From positions 1 through 48,780 of the forward strand of contig JAICEW010000006.1 of NCBI GenBank assembly GCA_025923995.1: 48,780 bases of DNA, in the 5' to 3' direction. This DNA comes from Vicinamibacteria bacterium (GTDB lineage: Bacteria > Acidobacteriota > Vicinamibacteria > Fen-336). A model generated the notes under the pieces. It saw only the letters and a list, made by a program, of their open reading frames with translations. It had not been told where the DNA came from and ran no database searches. Below, piece after piece: positions 25,710 to 34,226 of the stretch. A program made the translations under genes and the position numbers. Within the stretch, counting starts at the first letter, position 1; each line of letters opens with the position of its first letter.

Positions 25710-26219
25710 ATGCCGAGCGTCGGACATCTCGCGGTCGGCCTGGCGGCGGCGCGCGTCACGCGGCACCCGGACGGCGTGAGGCCATGGGCCTGGGCGACGC
25801 TGCTCGTGGCGCTCTCGTTCGCTCCCGACGCGGACGTGCTCGCGTTCCGGCTGGGCATCCCGTACGGCGCGCCCTACGGGCACCGCGGCGCGTTCCATTC
25901 GCTTGCCTTCGCGGCGCTCGCGGGCCTCGCGCTGGCGGCGACCGCGAAGGTGCTGCGGCTGCCGGCGCTCGTCGTCGGAGCCACCGGCGCGCTGGTGATG
26001 GCGACCCACGGGCTGCTCGACACGATGACCGACGGCGGCAAGGGGATCGCGCTGCTGTGGCCGCTCACGAACGAGCGGTTCTTCTGCCCCTGGCGGCCCA
26101 TACCGGTCGCGCCCATCGGCAAGCGGATTCTGTCGCCCGCGGGCCTCGGGCTGGTGGCGTGGGAGGCGCTGCTGTTCCTCCCGTTCTTCGTGCTCGGCTT
26201 CTGGCCGCGCCGGAAATGA
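25710..26219 (+). CDS. YdjM-like membrane-bound metal-dependent hydrolase
   Basis: The 169-residue protein has the pattern of the YdjM/DUF457 family of inner-membrane predicted hydrolases: MPSVGHLAVGLAAAR with an early His, SFAPDADVLAF supplying Asp residues, HRGAFHSLAFA, and MATHGLLDTMTDGG with His and Asp. These conserved His/Asp residues are thought to bind metal. Four membrane segments are visible. Its stop overlaps the start of the next gene (ATGA at 26216-26219). Confidence 0.88.
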   Translation: MPSVGHLAVGLAAARVTRHPDGVRPWAWATLLVALSFAPDADVLAFRLGIPYGAPYGHRGAFHSLAFAALAGLALAATAKVLRLPALVVGATGALVMATHGLLDTMTDGGKGIALLWPLTNERFFCPWRPIPVAPIGKRILSPAGLGLVAWEALLFLPFFVLGFWPRRK

Positions 26220-26701
26220 GCCTGCTCTTCGTCGCCGTCCGCGCCGTCACCTACGCCACCCTGTTCATCGGTCTCGTTCTCGTGTTCCTTCCGGCTCGCG
26301 TGCTGGCCTGGTCCGGGATGGCGGCCCCGCGGGCTTTCGGGTTGGCCCAGGGACTCGGGATGGCCATCGCGGCGCTCGGAGGAGCGCTGGCGCTGTGGTG
26401 CATCCTCGCCTTCGCGCTCATCGGCCGCGGAACACCCGCGCCGTTCGATCCTCCGCGACGGCTGGTGGTGCGTGGTCCCTACCGCCACGTCAGGAACCCG
26501 ATGTACCTGGGCGCGGCCGCCGCGCTGGCGGGAGCGGCGCTCTACTACGGCTCCGCGTGGCTCGCGGCGTACGCCGGCGGGTTCCTGCTGCTGATGCACG
26601 CGTTCGTGGTCGGCCACGAGGAGCCGACGCTGCGCGCGACCTTCGGGGAGGACTACGCCCGCTACTGCCGTGAGGTGCGCCGGTGGCGCCCGCGGCCCTG
26701 A
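26216..26701 (+). CDS. Isoprenylcysteine methyltransferase-like protein 2
   Basis: The 161-residue membrane protein has four hydrophobic segments and the ICMT/PEMT signature: VVRGPYRHVRNPMYLGAAA and VGHEEPTLRATFGEDYARYC, followed by VRRWRPRP. It is the second such protein in the window (other at 2194-2715), but this copy has the high GC of the core region, so the two are not a recent duplication. The last gene of a rightward operon, it is convergent with the glycoside-hydrolase-like gene, 7 bp apart. Confidence 0.88.
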   Translation: MSLLFVAVRAVTYATLFIGLVLVFLPARVLAWSGMAAPRAFGLAQGLGMAIAALGGALALWCILAFALIGRGTPAPFDPPRRLVVRGPYRHVRNPMYLGAAAALAGAALYYGSAWLAAYAGGFLLLMHAFVVGHEEPTLRATFGEDYARYCREVRRWRPRP

Positions 26702-26708
26702 GCTGCGC

Positions 26709-27626
26709 CTACGCGCGGCGCGTGAGGCCCAGCGGCTCCGCCGCCGAGGCGAAGTCGGACGCGCGGTCCTCCGCCAGCACCGACCAGGCGAGCGCCCCGG
26801 CATAGCCGGCCCGCTCCGCGGTCGCGAGGATCTCGGACGGCGAACGCCGTGAGCCGCGCGTCGGGAACTCGCCCAGCAGCACAGGCCGGTCGAGTCCCAG
26901 CGAGCCGACCCGGGTCTCGAGCGGGGCGCGGCGCTGCAGCGGGTCGTACCAGTGGACCTGGTACACGTCGAGCCCCGCGTGCCTCACCAGCCCGAGGCCG
27001 CGCAGGCTGGCCAGGCCCACCGTGACGGGCTGCGACGCGTGCTCGTGCGCGCACGCGGCCGCCTCGCGCAGGAACGCGGCCATGTCGCGCCGCCGCACGG
27101 TGGACGCCGGACGCGCGGTCATCCGGCGCACCGCCCACTCCGGCTCGTTGCACAGGTCCCAGCCCCAGACCGCCGGCTCCTGGCCGTAGCGCGCGAAGAT
27201 CGGCGCGAAGACGCGGTCCAGCAGGCGCGCGCGCCGCCCCGGGTCCGACACCGTCCGCCCGTGCCCGCCCAGCCGCACCCCGCTCAGCGTCCGCGCGCGC
27301 CGGAACCAGAGGAAGTCGATCAGCACGAAGAGGGCGCGGAGCCGATGGCGGCCCAGGGTGGCGATCGCGTGATCCGCGTCCGCGAAGAAGCGCTCGTCGA
27401 GGCCCAGCGCTTCGCCGTCCGCCGAGAAGCGCACGCCCGCACGGCCGTCGCCGATCAGGAACCAGCGGACGACAGGGCAGCCGCGCACGGACAGGTCACG
27501 GCACACCTCGTCCAGCCGCGCGCGGCGGCCGCGCGACGCGACGCCGCCGTGCGGCTGCCAGGCGTTCGCGCCGAAGTCGAGGCCGTAATCGAGCCAGGGC
27601 AGGTTGACGCCGAGCCAGAACGTCAC
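26709..27626 (-). CDS. Clan GH-A (GH5-like) glycoside hydrolase, cytoplasmic
   Basis: The 305-residue protein has the eight-stranded barrel pattern of clan A glycosidases: FWLGVNLPWLDYGLDFG at the start, VRWFLIGDGRAGV, LFVLIDFLWF, the acid/base Glu161 in WDLCNEPEW, YQVHWYDPLQR, and the likely nucleophile Glu253 in LLGEFPTRG. No signal peptide is seen, so it works in the cytoplasm or has another export route. The polysaccharide or glycoside target is unknown. GTG 27626 fits the first beta strand. It is the third gene of the sppA/CPBP operon, 8 bp after the protease gene. Confidence 0.85.
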   Translation of the reverse strand: MTFWLGVNLPWLDYGLDFGANAWQPHGGVASRGRRARLDEVCRDLSVRGCPVVRWFLIGDGRAGVRFSADGEALGLDERFFADADHAIATLGRHRLRALFVLIDFLWFRRARTLSGVRLGGHGRTVSDPGRRARLLDRVFAPIFARYGQEPAVWGWDLCNEPEWAVRRMTARPASTVRRRDMAAFLREAAACAHEHASQPVTVGLASLRGLGLVRHAGLDVYQVHWYDPLQRRAPLETRVGSLGLDRPVLLGEFPTRGSRRSPSEILATAERAGYAGALAWSVLAEDRASDFASAAEPLGLTRRA

Positions 27627-27634
27627 CGGTCGGC

Positions 27635-28426
27635 TCAGCCCGCCTTCTGCGCGATCGCCAGCGCGTCCATCGTGAGCGCCACCCCGATGTGGACCCCCGC
27701 GCCGCCCAGCACCGAGCCGGTGCGCAGCGACAGCGTCCCGAGCACGATCCCGGCCACGATCGCTCCCAGCGCCTCGGGCAGCGGCTTCTGGAAGTGGATC
27801 ATGCAATAGGGGACGACGGCGACGAAGACCGCGTGCGCGCCCAGGTCGCGCTTGAGCGCGTGCACGAGGAAGCCGCGGAAGAAGAACTCGAGCGTCACGA
27901 ACTGCAGCGCGTAGAAGGCCTCCCAGAGGACGAAGTCGAGGACGCTCCGGCCCGCGAGGCGGTAGAAGGGATACGTGACCTGGAAGGACGGGCGCGTGGA
28001 GGCGACCGCGATCAGCGGGAGCGTGGCCAGGAAGAGCAGCAGGTACGTGCGCCCGTGGCCGCGCAGGCCGCTCCAGTTGAGGCCGAACGACGAGAGCGGC
28101 TCGCCGGGACGCAGGGCGCGCAGGAGCAGCGCGGGCGCCACGAAGTACGCGAGAAGGCAGGCGAAGGACCAGTAGCCGTAGCTCGCCAGCTCGAACCACG
28201 GCCCGCGGTACAGCGCCGCCGCGGCCGATGCGAGGGCACCGTCGCCGCGCTCCAGCCAGGCCAGGATCGGGCCCAGGTCGGCCGCGTTGCCGTGGAAGTG
28301 CAGGAGCGTGAGCAGCGCCGCCGCGGCGGCCAGGACCACGAACGGCTCGAGCGAGAAGGCAGCGGCCGGCGGGCCGTGGACCGACTCCCACTCGGTCCGC
28401 AGCCAGTGCGCTACTCGACCTCGCAC
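27635..28426 (-). CDS. CPBP-family intramembrane protease
   Basis: The 263-residue protein has about seven hydrophobic segments and the CPBP (Rce1-like) motifs: a first motif LEFFFRGFL, a second motif CMIHF, and a third, GVHIGVA. The usual first motif is EExxxR; here the first Glu is Leu and only one Glu stays, a variant seen in other LEFFFRG proteins, so proteolytic activity is likely but not certain. Family members cleave prenylated proteins or bacteriocin-related peptides in the membrane. GTG 28426 overlaps the sppA stop by 16 bp. Confidence 0.88.
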   Translation of the reverse strand: MRGRVAHWLRTEWESVHGPPAAAFSLEPFVVLAAAAALLTLLHFHGNAADLGPILAWLERGDGALASAAAALYRGPWFELASYGYWSFACLLAYFVAPALLLRALRPGEPLSSFGLNWSGLRGHGRTYLLLFLATLPLIAVASTRPSFQVTYPFYRLAGRSVLDFVLWEAFYALQFVTLEFFFRGFLVHALKRDLGAHAVFVAVVPYCMIHFQKPLPEALGAIVAGIVLGTLSLRTGSVLGGAGVHIGVALTMDALAIAQKAG

Positions 28427-30264
28427 AGGCAGGCCGCGTACATCCCGCGCGGATCGTTGTAGAGGGCCAGCTCGTCGGCCCGCGCGCGCAGCGCGCGCAT
28501 CCAGGACGCGAGCAGGCCCCCCGGCGCCTCGTCCACCCGCACGCCGATCCAGTCGGCCGACCAGGTCAGCAGGCTCGCGGTCAGCCGCTCCTTGAGGCTC
28601 GGATCCTTCTCGACGTACCAGACGCGGTAGCCCTCGCCGAGCTTCGCCCGCTTCGCCGCCGCTGCCACCGCCTGGTCCAGGCTGCCCAGCTGGTCGACGA
28701 GCCGGAGCCCCTTCGCGTCCTCGCCGCTCCATACGCGGCCGCGCGCGATCCGGTCCACCGCGTCGCGCTCCATCCTGCGCGCCTCGGCGACGCGCTTGAG
28801 GAAGTCCTCGTAGCCGGCCTGGATGATCGTCGAGAACGCCTCCTTCAGCTCGGGCTTCATCTCGCGGTCGGGACGCAGCGCGCCCGACAGCCAGGTGGTG
28901 CCCACGCCGTCCACGTGGATGCCCAGGTGCTTCGCGAGCGGCTTCTGGAAGGTCGGGAACATGCCGAAGATCCCGATGGAGCCGGTGACGGTGCTGGGGC
29001 TGGCCCAGATCTCGTCCGACGAGGTCGCGATCCAGTAGCCGCCCGAAGCGGCGACGCTGCCCATCGAGACCACGACCGGCTTGCCGGCGGCGCGGGTCCG
29101 GGCCAGCTCCTCGCGGATGACCTCGGAGGCGAACGAGCTTCCCCCGCCGCTGTCCACGCGCAGGACGACCGCCTTGACCTTCTCGTCGAGGCGCGCCTTG
29201 CGTACGAGGGCCGCCGTCGAGTCGCCGCCGATGCGGCCGGGCGGTTGCGTGCCGTCCAGGATCGGGCCCTTGGCGACGACCACCGCCACCGCGTCGCCGC
29301 GTCCCTTGGCGCCCGAGCGGTCCCGGGGACCGGCCTTCAGGTAGTCGCGGAAGCCGATGCGGGGATAGGAGTGCGAGTCCTCCTCCTCGCGCGTCAGCGC
29401 CACCAGGCGCTTCTCCGCCGCCTCGCGGCCGCCCACCTGGTCGACCAGCCCCGCCTTCAGCGCGACCGCCGCCGCGTGGCCCGACGCCTCGCGCAGCAAC
29501 TCGACCATGTGGTCGATCGTGTGCTGCAGCTCCTCCGGCTTCTTCCGCCGCGCGGCGGAGACGTCGCGCAGCCAGGCGGCCCACAGGTCCTCCAGGTAGC
29601 CGCGATTGGCCGTCTTCGCCTCCTCGGACATGTCGTTGCGCAGGAAGGGCTCGACGGCGGACTTGTACTCGCCCACCCGGAAGACGTTCCAGTCGATCTC
29701 CAGCCTGTCGATGCCTTCCTTGTAGAAGGTGGCGAAGCGGCCGTAGCCCTCCAGCAGCAGCAGGCCCTCGGCGTGCATGTAGATCTCGTCGGCGCACGAG
29801 GCCAGGTAGTACTGGCCGTGGTCGAACCCGTCGCCGACCGCGACCACCTTCTTGCCGGCCTTCTTGAACTCGTCGATCGCGGCGCGCAGGTCCTGCAGCT
29901 TGGACAGCCCCGCGCCGCCCATGCCGTCGGCGTCGATCAGCAGCACCTTGATGCGCTTGTCGTCCTTGGCGCGGCGGATCGCGTCCACCAGGTCCTTGAG
30001 CAGCGTCTCGCGGGGCTCGCCACCCGCCAGGCGCGCGCGGGCCCGGTCGGCCGCGTCGCCGGTGAGCTGCTCGACCACGTCGCCCCGCGGGTTCAGGACC
30101 AGCACCGAGTCCTTGGGCACCTTGGTGCCGCCGCGGAAGAGGGCCGCGAGCACAAGCAGGACGAACAGGAGGAACACGCCGTTCCAGAAGACCCGGCGTG
30201 ACAGGTCGAGCGCACGGAAGGCGCCCCTCGCGATCCTTCGCAGCGTGCCAGGCTCAGCGTCCAT
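28411..30264 (-). CDS. sppA: Signal peptide peptidase SppA, long form
   Basis: The 617-residue protein is the double-domain (67K) type. A membrane anchor is at about residues 25-45; the catalytic Lys201 lies in the N-terminal half (VGEYKSAVEPF) and Ser407 in the C-terminal half (GSVAASGGYW), matching the E. coli Lys209/Ser409 dyad. It degrades signal peptides left in the membrane after cleavage. ATG 30264 follows a GGAGCC ribosome site. It heads the operon with a CPBP protease and a glycosidase, so two membrane proteases are encoded together. Confidence 0.95.
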   Translation of the reverse strand: MDAEPGTLRRIARGAFRALDLSRRVFWNGVFLLFVLLVLAALFRGGTKVPKDSVLVLNPRGDVVEQLTGDAADRARARLAGGEPRETLLKDLVDAIRRAKDDKRIKVLLIDADGMGGAGLSKLQDLRAAIDEFKKAGKKVVAVGDGFDHGQYYLASCADEIYMHAEGLLLLEGYGRFATFYKEGIDRLEIDWNVFRVGEYKSAVEPFLRNDMSEEAKTANRGYLEDLWAAWLRDVSAARRKKPEELQHTIDHMVELLREASGHAAAVALKAGLVDQVGGREAAEKRLVALTREEEDSHSYPRIGFRDYLKAGPRDRSGAKGRGDAVAVVVAKGPILDGTQPPGRIGGDSTAALVRKARLDEKVKAVVLRVDSGGGSSFASEVIREELARTRAAGKPVVVSMGSVAASGGYWIATSSDEIWASPSTVTGSIGIFGMFPTFQKPLAKHLGIHVDGVGTTWLSGALRPDREMKPELKEAFSTIIQAGYEDFLKRVAEARRMERDAVDRIARGRVWSGEDAKGLRLVDQLGSLDQAVAAAAKRAKLGEGYRVWYVEKDPSLKERLTASLLTWSADWIGVRVDEAPGGLLASWMRALRARADELALYNDPRGMYAACLCEVE

Positions 30265-30311
30265 GTCGGCTCCTCGTTTCCGTCTAAGTTACCCCTCGAC
30301 GTCGGTTTGCG

Positions 30312-30557
30312 TCAGCCGCCGGCCACCGGCGGGATGAAGACCAGCTCGTCGCCGTCCTCGAGGGCGGCCTCGAACGGGACGTAGCGCCGGTTGACGGCGG
30401 CGGACAGGCTGCGCCGGCGCTCCTGCAGGGCCGGGCAGGCCTCGCACAGGCGGCCCCACGCGGCCTCCGGCGTCGCGCCCGCGGGCAGGTCCAGCCACAC
30501 CTCGCCCTGCCCCATCGTCTCCCGCAGCGAGGCGAACAGCCGCACGCGCACGCGCAT
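30312..30557 (-). CDS. moaD: MoaD, small subunit of molybdopterin synthase
   Basis: The 81-residue ubiquitin-like protein begins MRVRVRLFASLRETMG and ends VAGG. The C-terminal Gly-Gly is thiocarboxylated and donates sulfur for molybdopterin. Conserved ALEDGDELVFIPPVAGG is visible. It is divergent from moaA, and sppA lies 47 bp downstream on the same strand. Confidence 0.94.
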   Translation of the reverse strand: MRVRVRLFASLRETMGQGEVWLDLPAGATPEAAWGRLCEACPALQERRRSLSAAVNRRYVPFEAALEDGDELVFIPPVAGG

Positions 30558-30620
30558 CCACGGTCACGCTGCCACGGGTGGGACGGACGGTCAAACGGGT
30601 CTAGACTGGGCTTTGGGCAC

Positions 30621-31610
30621 ATGCGCGACTCGTTCGGCCGCACCATCGACTACCTGCGCATCTCGGTCATCGACCACTGCAACCTGCGGTGCGTCTACTG
30701 CATGCCCCTGCGCGGCCTCAGCTTCATCCCCTCGCCCGAGCTGCTGACGGCGGAGGAGATCGAGCAGGTGGCGCGGGCGGCGGTGGCGGTCGGCTTCCGC
30801 AAGTTCCGGCTGACGGGCGGCGAGCCCACGCTGCGGCCCGACCTGGTCGAGATCGTGGGCCGGATCGCGTCCATCCCGGGGGCGGAGGACGTGGCCATGA
30901 CCACGAACGCGATCCTGCTGCCGCGGTTGGCGCGGCCGCTCAAGGAGGCGGGCCTGCGCCGGGTGAACGTCCACGTCGACACGCTGGACCCGGAGCGGCT
31001 CAAGCGGCTGATGCGCTTCGGGACCCTGGCCGAGATCGAGGCCGGCCTGGCGGCGGCCGAGAAGGCGGGGCTCACGCCGGTCAAGATCAACGTCGTGGTG
31101 ACGCGCGACTACAACGACGAGGACGTCGTGGAGATGGCGCGGCGGGCCAAGGAGCGCGGCTGGCACGTGCGGTTCATCGAGCTGATGCCGCTCGGAGGCG
31201 GCGAGGCCGCGCACGTCGCGCTCTCGCAGTTCGTGCCGTCGCAGGAGAGCCGCCGGCGCATCGAGGAGGCGCTGGGGCCGCTCACCTCGCTGCCCCGCAC
31301 GAACCTCGCGGACGAGGCGCGGAACTTCCGCTTTGCGGAAGGCGGCGACGGCGTGGTGGGCTTCATCAGCCCCGTCAGCGAGCCCTACTGCGGCTCCTGC
31401 AACCGGATGCGCCTGACGGCCGACGGCAAGTTCCACCTGTGCCTGCTCAACGACGACGAGCTCGACGTGAAGCGCGCCCTCCGCTCGGGCGGCGGCGAGA
31501 CCGAGGTGGCCGCCATCCTGACGCGCGCGGTCGGCCTCAAGCCGACCGGCCACCGGCTCGAGGAAGGCGTCTCCGCCGAGGAGCGCGCGATGTTCCAGAT
31601 CGGCGGCTAG
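30621..31610 (+). CDS. moaA: MoaA, GTP 3',8-cyclase of molybdopterin synthesis
   Basis: The 329-residue radical SAM enzyme converts GTP to the cyclic precursor of molybdenum cofactor. The N-terminal cluster motif is CNLRCVYC; the C-terminal cluster is YCGSCNRMRLTADGKFHLCL. The protein ends with Gly-Gly (FQIGG), needed for activity in the family. ATG 30621 lies 13 nt after a possible TAGACT -10 box. The moaD gene is divergent and moaE convergent, with the two stop codons of moaA and moaE sharing CTAG. Confidence 0.96.
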   Translation: MRDSFGRTIDYLRISVIDHCNLRCVYCMPLRGLSFIPSPELLTAEEIEQVARAAVAVGFRKFRLTGGEPTLRPDLVEIVGRIASIPGAEDVAMTTNAILLPRLARPLKEAGLRRVNVHVDTLDPERLKRLMRFGTLAEIEAGLAAAEKAGLTPVKINVVVTRDYNDEDVVEMARRAKERGWHVRFIELMPLGGGEAAHVALSQFVPSQESRRRIEEALGPLTSLPRTNLADEARNFRFAEGGDGVVGFISPVSEPYCGSCNRMRLTADGKFHLCLLNDDELDVKRALRSGGGETEVAAILTRAVGLKPTGHRLEEGVSAEERAMFQIGG

Positions 31611-32011
31611 GGCCTCTCGTCCTGCCACTCCTCGCCGTCCGAGTAGACCTCCTTCTTCCAGATGGGCACGGTGGCCTTGAGGGTGTCGATCGCGTAGCGG
31701 CACGCCGAAAACGCCTCGTCCCGGTGGGGTGACGCCACCGCCACCGCGACGCTGGGCTCGCCCACGTGCAGCGAGCCCAGGCGGTGCACGATCCGCACGT
31801 CCGTGACCGGCCAGCGGCGTCCCGTCTCCGCCGCGATCTCCTGCATGAGCGGCAGCGCCATCTCCTCGTACGCCTCGTACTCCAGGCGCACCACGGTGCG
31901 CCCGCGGTTGTGGTCGCGGACGAGGCCCACGAAGAGGCACAGCGCGCCGTCCCCCGAGGCCGCGCCCGTGAGCGCGGCCAGGTCGATCGGGTCGCGTGTC
32001 AGCCGTACCAC
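31607..32011 (-). CDS. moaE: MoaE, large subunit of molybdopterin synthase
   Basis: The 134-residue protein has the MoaE signature: GALCLFVGLVRDHNRGR, LEYEAYEEMA, IVHRLGSLHVGEPSV, SPHRDEAFSACRY and the catalytic Lys in PIWKKEVYSDGEEW. With MoaD it inserts dithiolene sulfur into cyclic pyranopterin. The gene overlaps moaA by 4 bp at the stops and lies 1 bp after terC on the same strand, so it is probably co-transcribed with terC rather than with moaA. Confidence 0.96.
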   Translation of the reverse strand: MVRLTRDPIDLAALTGAASGDGALCLFVGLVRDHNRGRTVVRLEYEAYEEMALPLMQEIAAETGRRWPVTDVRIVHRLGSLHVGEPSVAVAVASPHRDEAFSACRYAIDTLKATVPIWKKEVYSDGEEWQDERP

Positions 32012-32012
32012 C

Positions 32013-32771
32013 CTAGCGCCCGGCCGGCTCTTCCTCGAAGCGCTCGTGCAGGTGCACCGGCTCGGTCTTGCCGCGCATGCGGATGTTCAGCATCTCGACG
32101 AACACCGAGAAGGCCATCGCGAAGTAGACGTAGCCCTTCGGGATGTGCTGGTGGAAGCCCTCCGCGACGAGCATGAGCCCGATCATGAGCAGGAACGAGA
32201 GGGCGAGGATCTTGACCGTCGGGTGACGGTGCACGAAGTCGCTCACCGGCCGCGCGAAGACCATCATGAACCCGACGGCGACCACCACCGCGGAGATCAT
32301 CACGCCGACCTGGCTGACCATCCCCACCGCGGTGATCACGGAGTCGAGCGAGAACACGATGTCGAGCATGACGATCTGGATCAGCACGTTCGCGAACGAG
32401 GGGCCGCCCTTGCCCGCGGCCTCGCCGTGGGCGCCCTCGAGCTTGTCGTGGATCTCGTGCGTGCTCTTGGCGAGCAGGAACAGGCCGCCCAGCAGCAGCA
32501 CCAGGTCCCGCCCGGAGATCTCCTGGCCCAGCATCGGCACCACGAAGAGCGGCCGGGTCAGGCGGGTGACCCACGAGATGGAGAGGAGCAGGCCGATGCG
32601 CATCAGCATGGCCAGGGCCAGGCCGATGCGCCGCGCCTTGCCCTGCTGCTCCGCGGGCAGCTTTCCGCACAGGATGGAGATGAAGATGATGTTGTCGATC
32701 CCGAGCACGATCTCCAGGACGGTCAGGGTCAGGAAACCCATCCAGGCCTGGGGGTCGGTCACCCATTCCAT
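32013..32771 (-). CDS. TerC-family integral membrane protein
   Basis: The 252-residue protein has about seven membrane segments and the TerC signature with acidic residues in membrane helices: LTVLEIVLGIDNIIFISIL near the start and VMLDIVFSLDSVITAVGM in the middle. The family is linked to metal-ion export and tellurite resistance. GGAGGAG lies upstream of ATG 32771 and a good promoter at 32799-32827. Moving ions rather than tellurite is more likely for a core gene of this kind, but this is inference. Confidence 0.93.
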   Translation of the reverse strand: MEWVTDPQAWMGFLTLTVLEIVLGIDNIIFISILCGKLPAEQQGKARRIGLALAMLMRIGLLLSISWVTRLTRPLFVVPMLGQEISGRDLVLLLGGLFLLAKSTHEIHDKLEGAHGEAAGKGGPSFANVLIQIVMLDIVFSLDSVITAVGMVSQVGVMISAVVVAVGFMMVFARPVSDFVHRHPTVKILALSFLLMIGLMLVAEGFHQHIPKGYVYFAMAFSVFVEMLNIRMRGKTEPVHLHERFEEEPAGR

Positions 32772-32798
32772 GTCGCTCTCCTCCTCGGCGAATCGGTC

Positions 32799-32827
32799 AA
32801 GCTAGCATCCGCCCTCCCCCACGTCAA
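32799..32827 (-). promoter_or_regulatory. Promoter of terC
   Basis: TTGACG (32827-32822), a 17-nt spacer and TAGCTT (32804-32799) fit a sigma-70 promoter about 20 nt upstream of a GGAGGAG ribosome site. Confidence 0.6.
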
Positions 32828-32845
32828 CGAACGGCGGCGCTTTCG

Positions 32846-33697
32846 TCAACGGCCGGCCCGGGGGTCCATCGCGACCTCGCCCAGGTCGCGCAGGGCCTTC
32901 TGCCAGAGGGCCTCGAACCCGTCGGCCAGGCTCTGCGCGAGCGCCGCGTCGCGCACCAGCAGGGACGCGAACCGTCCTTCCGCCACGAACGGGTGGTCGA
33001 GCGACAGCACCACCAGGTCGTCGTCGATGACGTGGAAGGGGTGGCCCATCTCGCCCGAGTAGCGCACGCCCCGCAGGTGGGCCAGCGCCGGCGCGTGCGC
33101 GCGCAGGAACGCCATCAGCCGCGGCGCGGAGCGCTCCGAGAACCCGAACACCACGCGATGGTCGAGCCCCCGTCGCCCCACGCTGCGGGACACACGCTTC
33201 AGCACGTCGAATCCCTCGGCCGCCATGCGGTCGAGGGCGTGCAGGTCCCCGTCCTCCAGGTACGAGAGGATGCGCTGGCGCGCCCCCGCCAGGCGGACCA
33301 GGTGGCGCTTCACGTGGCTCTCCAGGCCGAGCGCGAGGTCCACGAACGTGCGGCCCCCGCGCAGCCGAAGCGGCAGCGCCGCGAGCGTCTCGCGCAGGCG
33401 CTCCGCGCGCGAGGCGAACTCCTCGGCCCTCTCCCGCGCGATCCCCACCAGCCGGTCCACCACCAGGTCGGGCGGAAGCGCGGAATACAGCCGCGGGCGC
33501 GTCCGCTGGATCTCCACCAGCCCCAGCATCCCCAGCTTCTCCATGGCCAGGTAGATCTTGGAGGTGGGGATGTCGCCCTCGCGGCAGAGGGTCGCTGCGT
33601 CGGCGACGCCGTGGACGGCCAGCGTGACCAGGGCGCGCTTCTCGTAGAGCGAGAAGCCCGCCTCGTCGAGCAGCGCCACCTCGGACCAGCGCATCAT
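32846..33697 (-). CDS. TrmB-family transcriptional regulator
   Basis: The 283-residue protein has the TrmB-type winged helix: EAGFSLYEKRALVTLAVHGV, the recognition region IPTSKIYLAMEKLGMLGLVE and a wing RTRPRLYSALPPD. A coiled coil with RERAEEFASRAERLRETL and a PLD-like C-terminal domain with sugar- or ligand-binding capacity follow. TrmB proteins are best known as sugar-responsive repressors in archaea. Two Met codons start the frame (33697 and 33694). It is divergent from the VOC gene across a palindrome at 33703-33720. Confidence 0.88.
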   Translation of the reverse strand: MMRWSEVALLDEAGFSLYEKRALVTLAVHGVADAATLCREGDIPTSKIYLAMEKLGMLGLVEIQRTRPRLYSALPPDLVVDRLVGIARERAEEFASRAERLRETLAALPLRLRGGRTFVDLALGLESHVKRHLVRLAGARQRILSYLEDGDLHALDRMAAEGFDVLKRVSRSVGRRGLDHRVVFGFSERSAPRLMAFLRAHAPALAHLRGVRYSGEMGHPFHVIDDDLVVLSLDHPFVAEGRFASLLVRDAALAQSLADGFEALWQKALRDLGEVAMDPRAGR

Positions 33698-33702
33698 GTG
33701 TT

Positions 33703-33720
33703 TCTACTCCAGGAAGTAGA
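33703..33720. promoter_or_regulatory. Palindrome between TrmB and VOC genes
   Basis: TCTACT (33703-33708) and AGTAGA (33715-33720) form an inverted repeat with a 6-bp spacer, lying 5 bp from the TrmB start and directly upstream of the -35 position for a TACATT (33743-33748) -10 box of the VOC gene. A TrmB site acting on both genes is plausible. Confidence 0.55.
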
Positions 33721-33771
33721 TGAAAGCGACGCGCGCGCGGCCTACATTCCGCGCGGGGCAGGAGGAGAGCG

Positions 33772-34221
33772 ATGGGCAAGCCGGACGGCGACCACCCGGG
33801 CCAGCTGGTTCCGAGCTTCTTCGTGGACTCGGTCGAGACGGAGCGCGCGTTCTACATCGAGAAGCTCGGCTTCTCCCACCGCATGGGGATGGTGGGGCGC
33901 GACGGGCGCCTGGACTTCTGCATCGTCACGCGCGGCGCCAGCATGATCATGTTCTCGCGCCCGCAGGAGCGGGTGGAGGGGACCGCGGAGGCCTATCCCA
34001 CGGCGCGGCCCCTCGAGCTGTACGTCCGCATCGACGACGTGGACGCGTACCACGCCGACGTCAGGAGCCGCGGCGTGACGGTCGAGAAGCCCCTGACGGA
34101 CCAGTGGTGGGGCGACCGCAACTTCGCCGTGCGCGACCCCTACGGCTACCGGATCTGGTTCAACCAGACGGTGCTCGCTTTCGAGGAGGTGCGGCCGCCC
34201 GAGGGCGTGACGATCGTCTGA
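33772..34221 (+). CDS. VOC-superfamily (glyoxalase-like) protein
   Basis: The 149-residue protein has two babbab halves of the vicinal-oxygen-chelate fold: LVPSFFVDSVETERAFYIEK then FCIVTRGASMIMFSRP, and LELYVRIDDVDAYHADV then VRDPYGYRIWFNQ. These include metal-ligand positions in glyoxalases, but which residues bind metal is unclear, so it could be a binding protein. GGAGGAG precedes ATG 33772. It is divergent from a TrmB regulator that probably controls it, and only 5 bp from the convergent sigma-factor gene. Confidence 0.9.
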   Translation: MGKPDGDHPGQLVPSFFVDSVETERAFYIEKLGFSHRMGMVGRDGRLDFCIVTRGASMIMFSRPQERVEGTAEAYPTARPLELYVRIDDVDAYHADVRSRGVTVEKPLTDQWWGDRNFAVRDPYGYRIWFNQTVLAFEEVRPPEGVTIV

Positions 34222-34226
34222 CCGCG

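Noticed and set aside
30558-30620. Molybdenum-cofactor riboswitch before moaA
   Set aside because: The gap to moaD is only 63 bp, too short for that structure.
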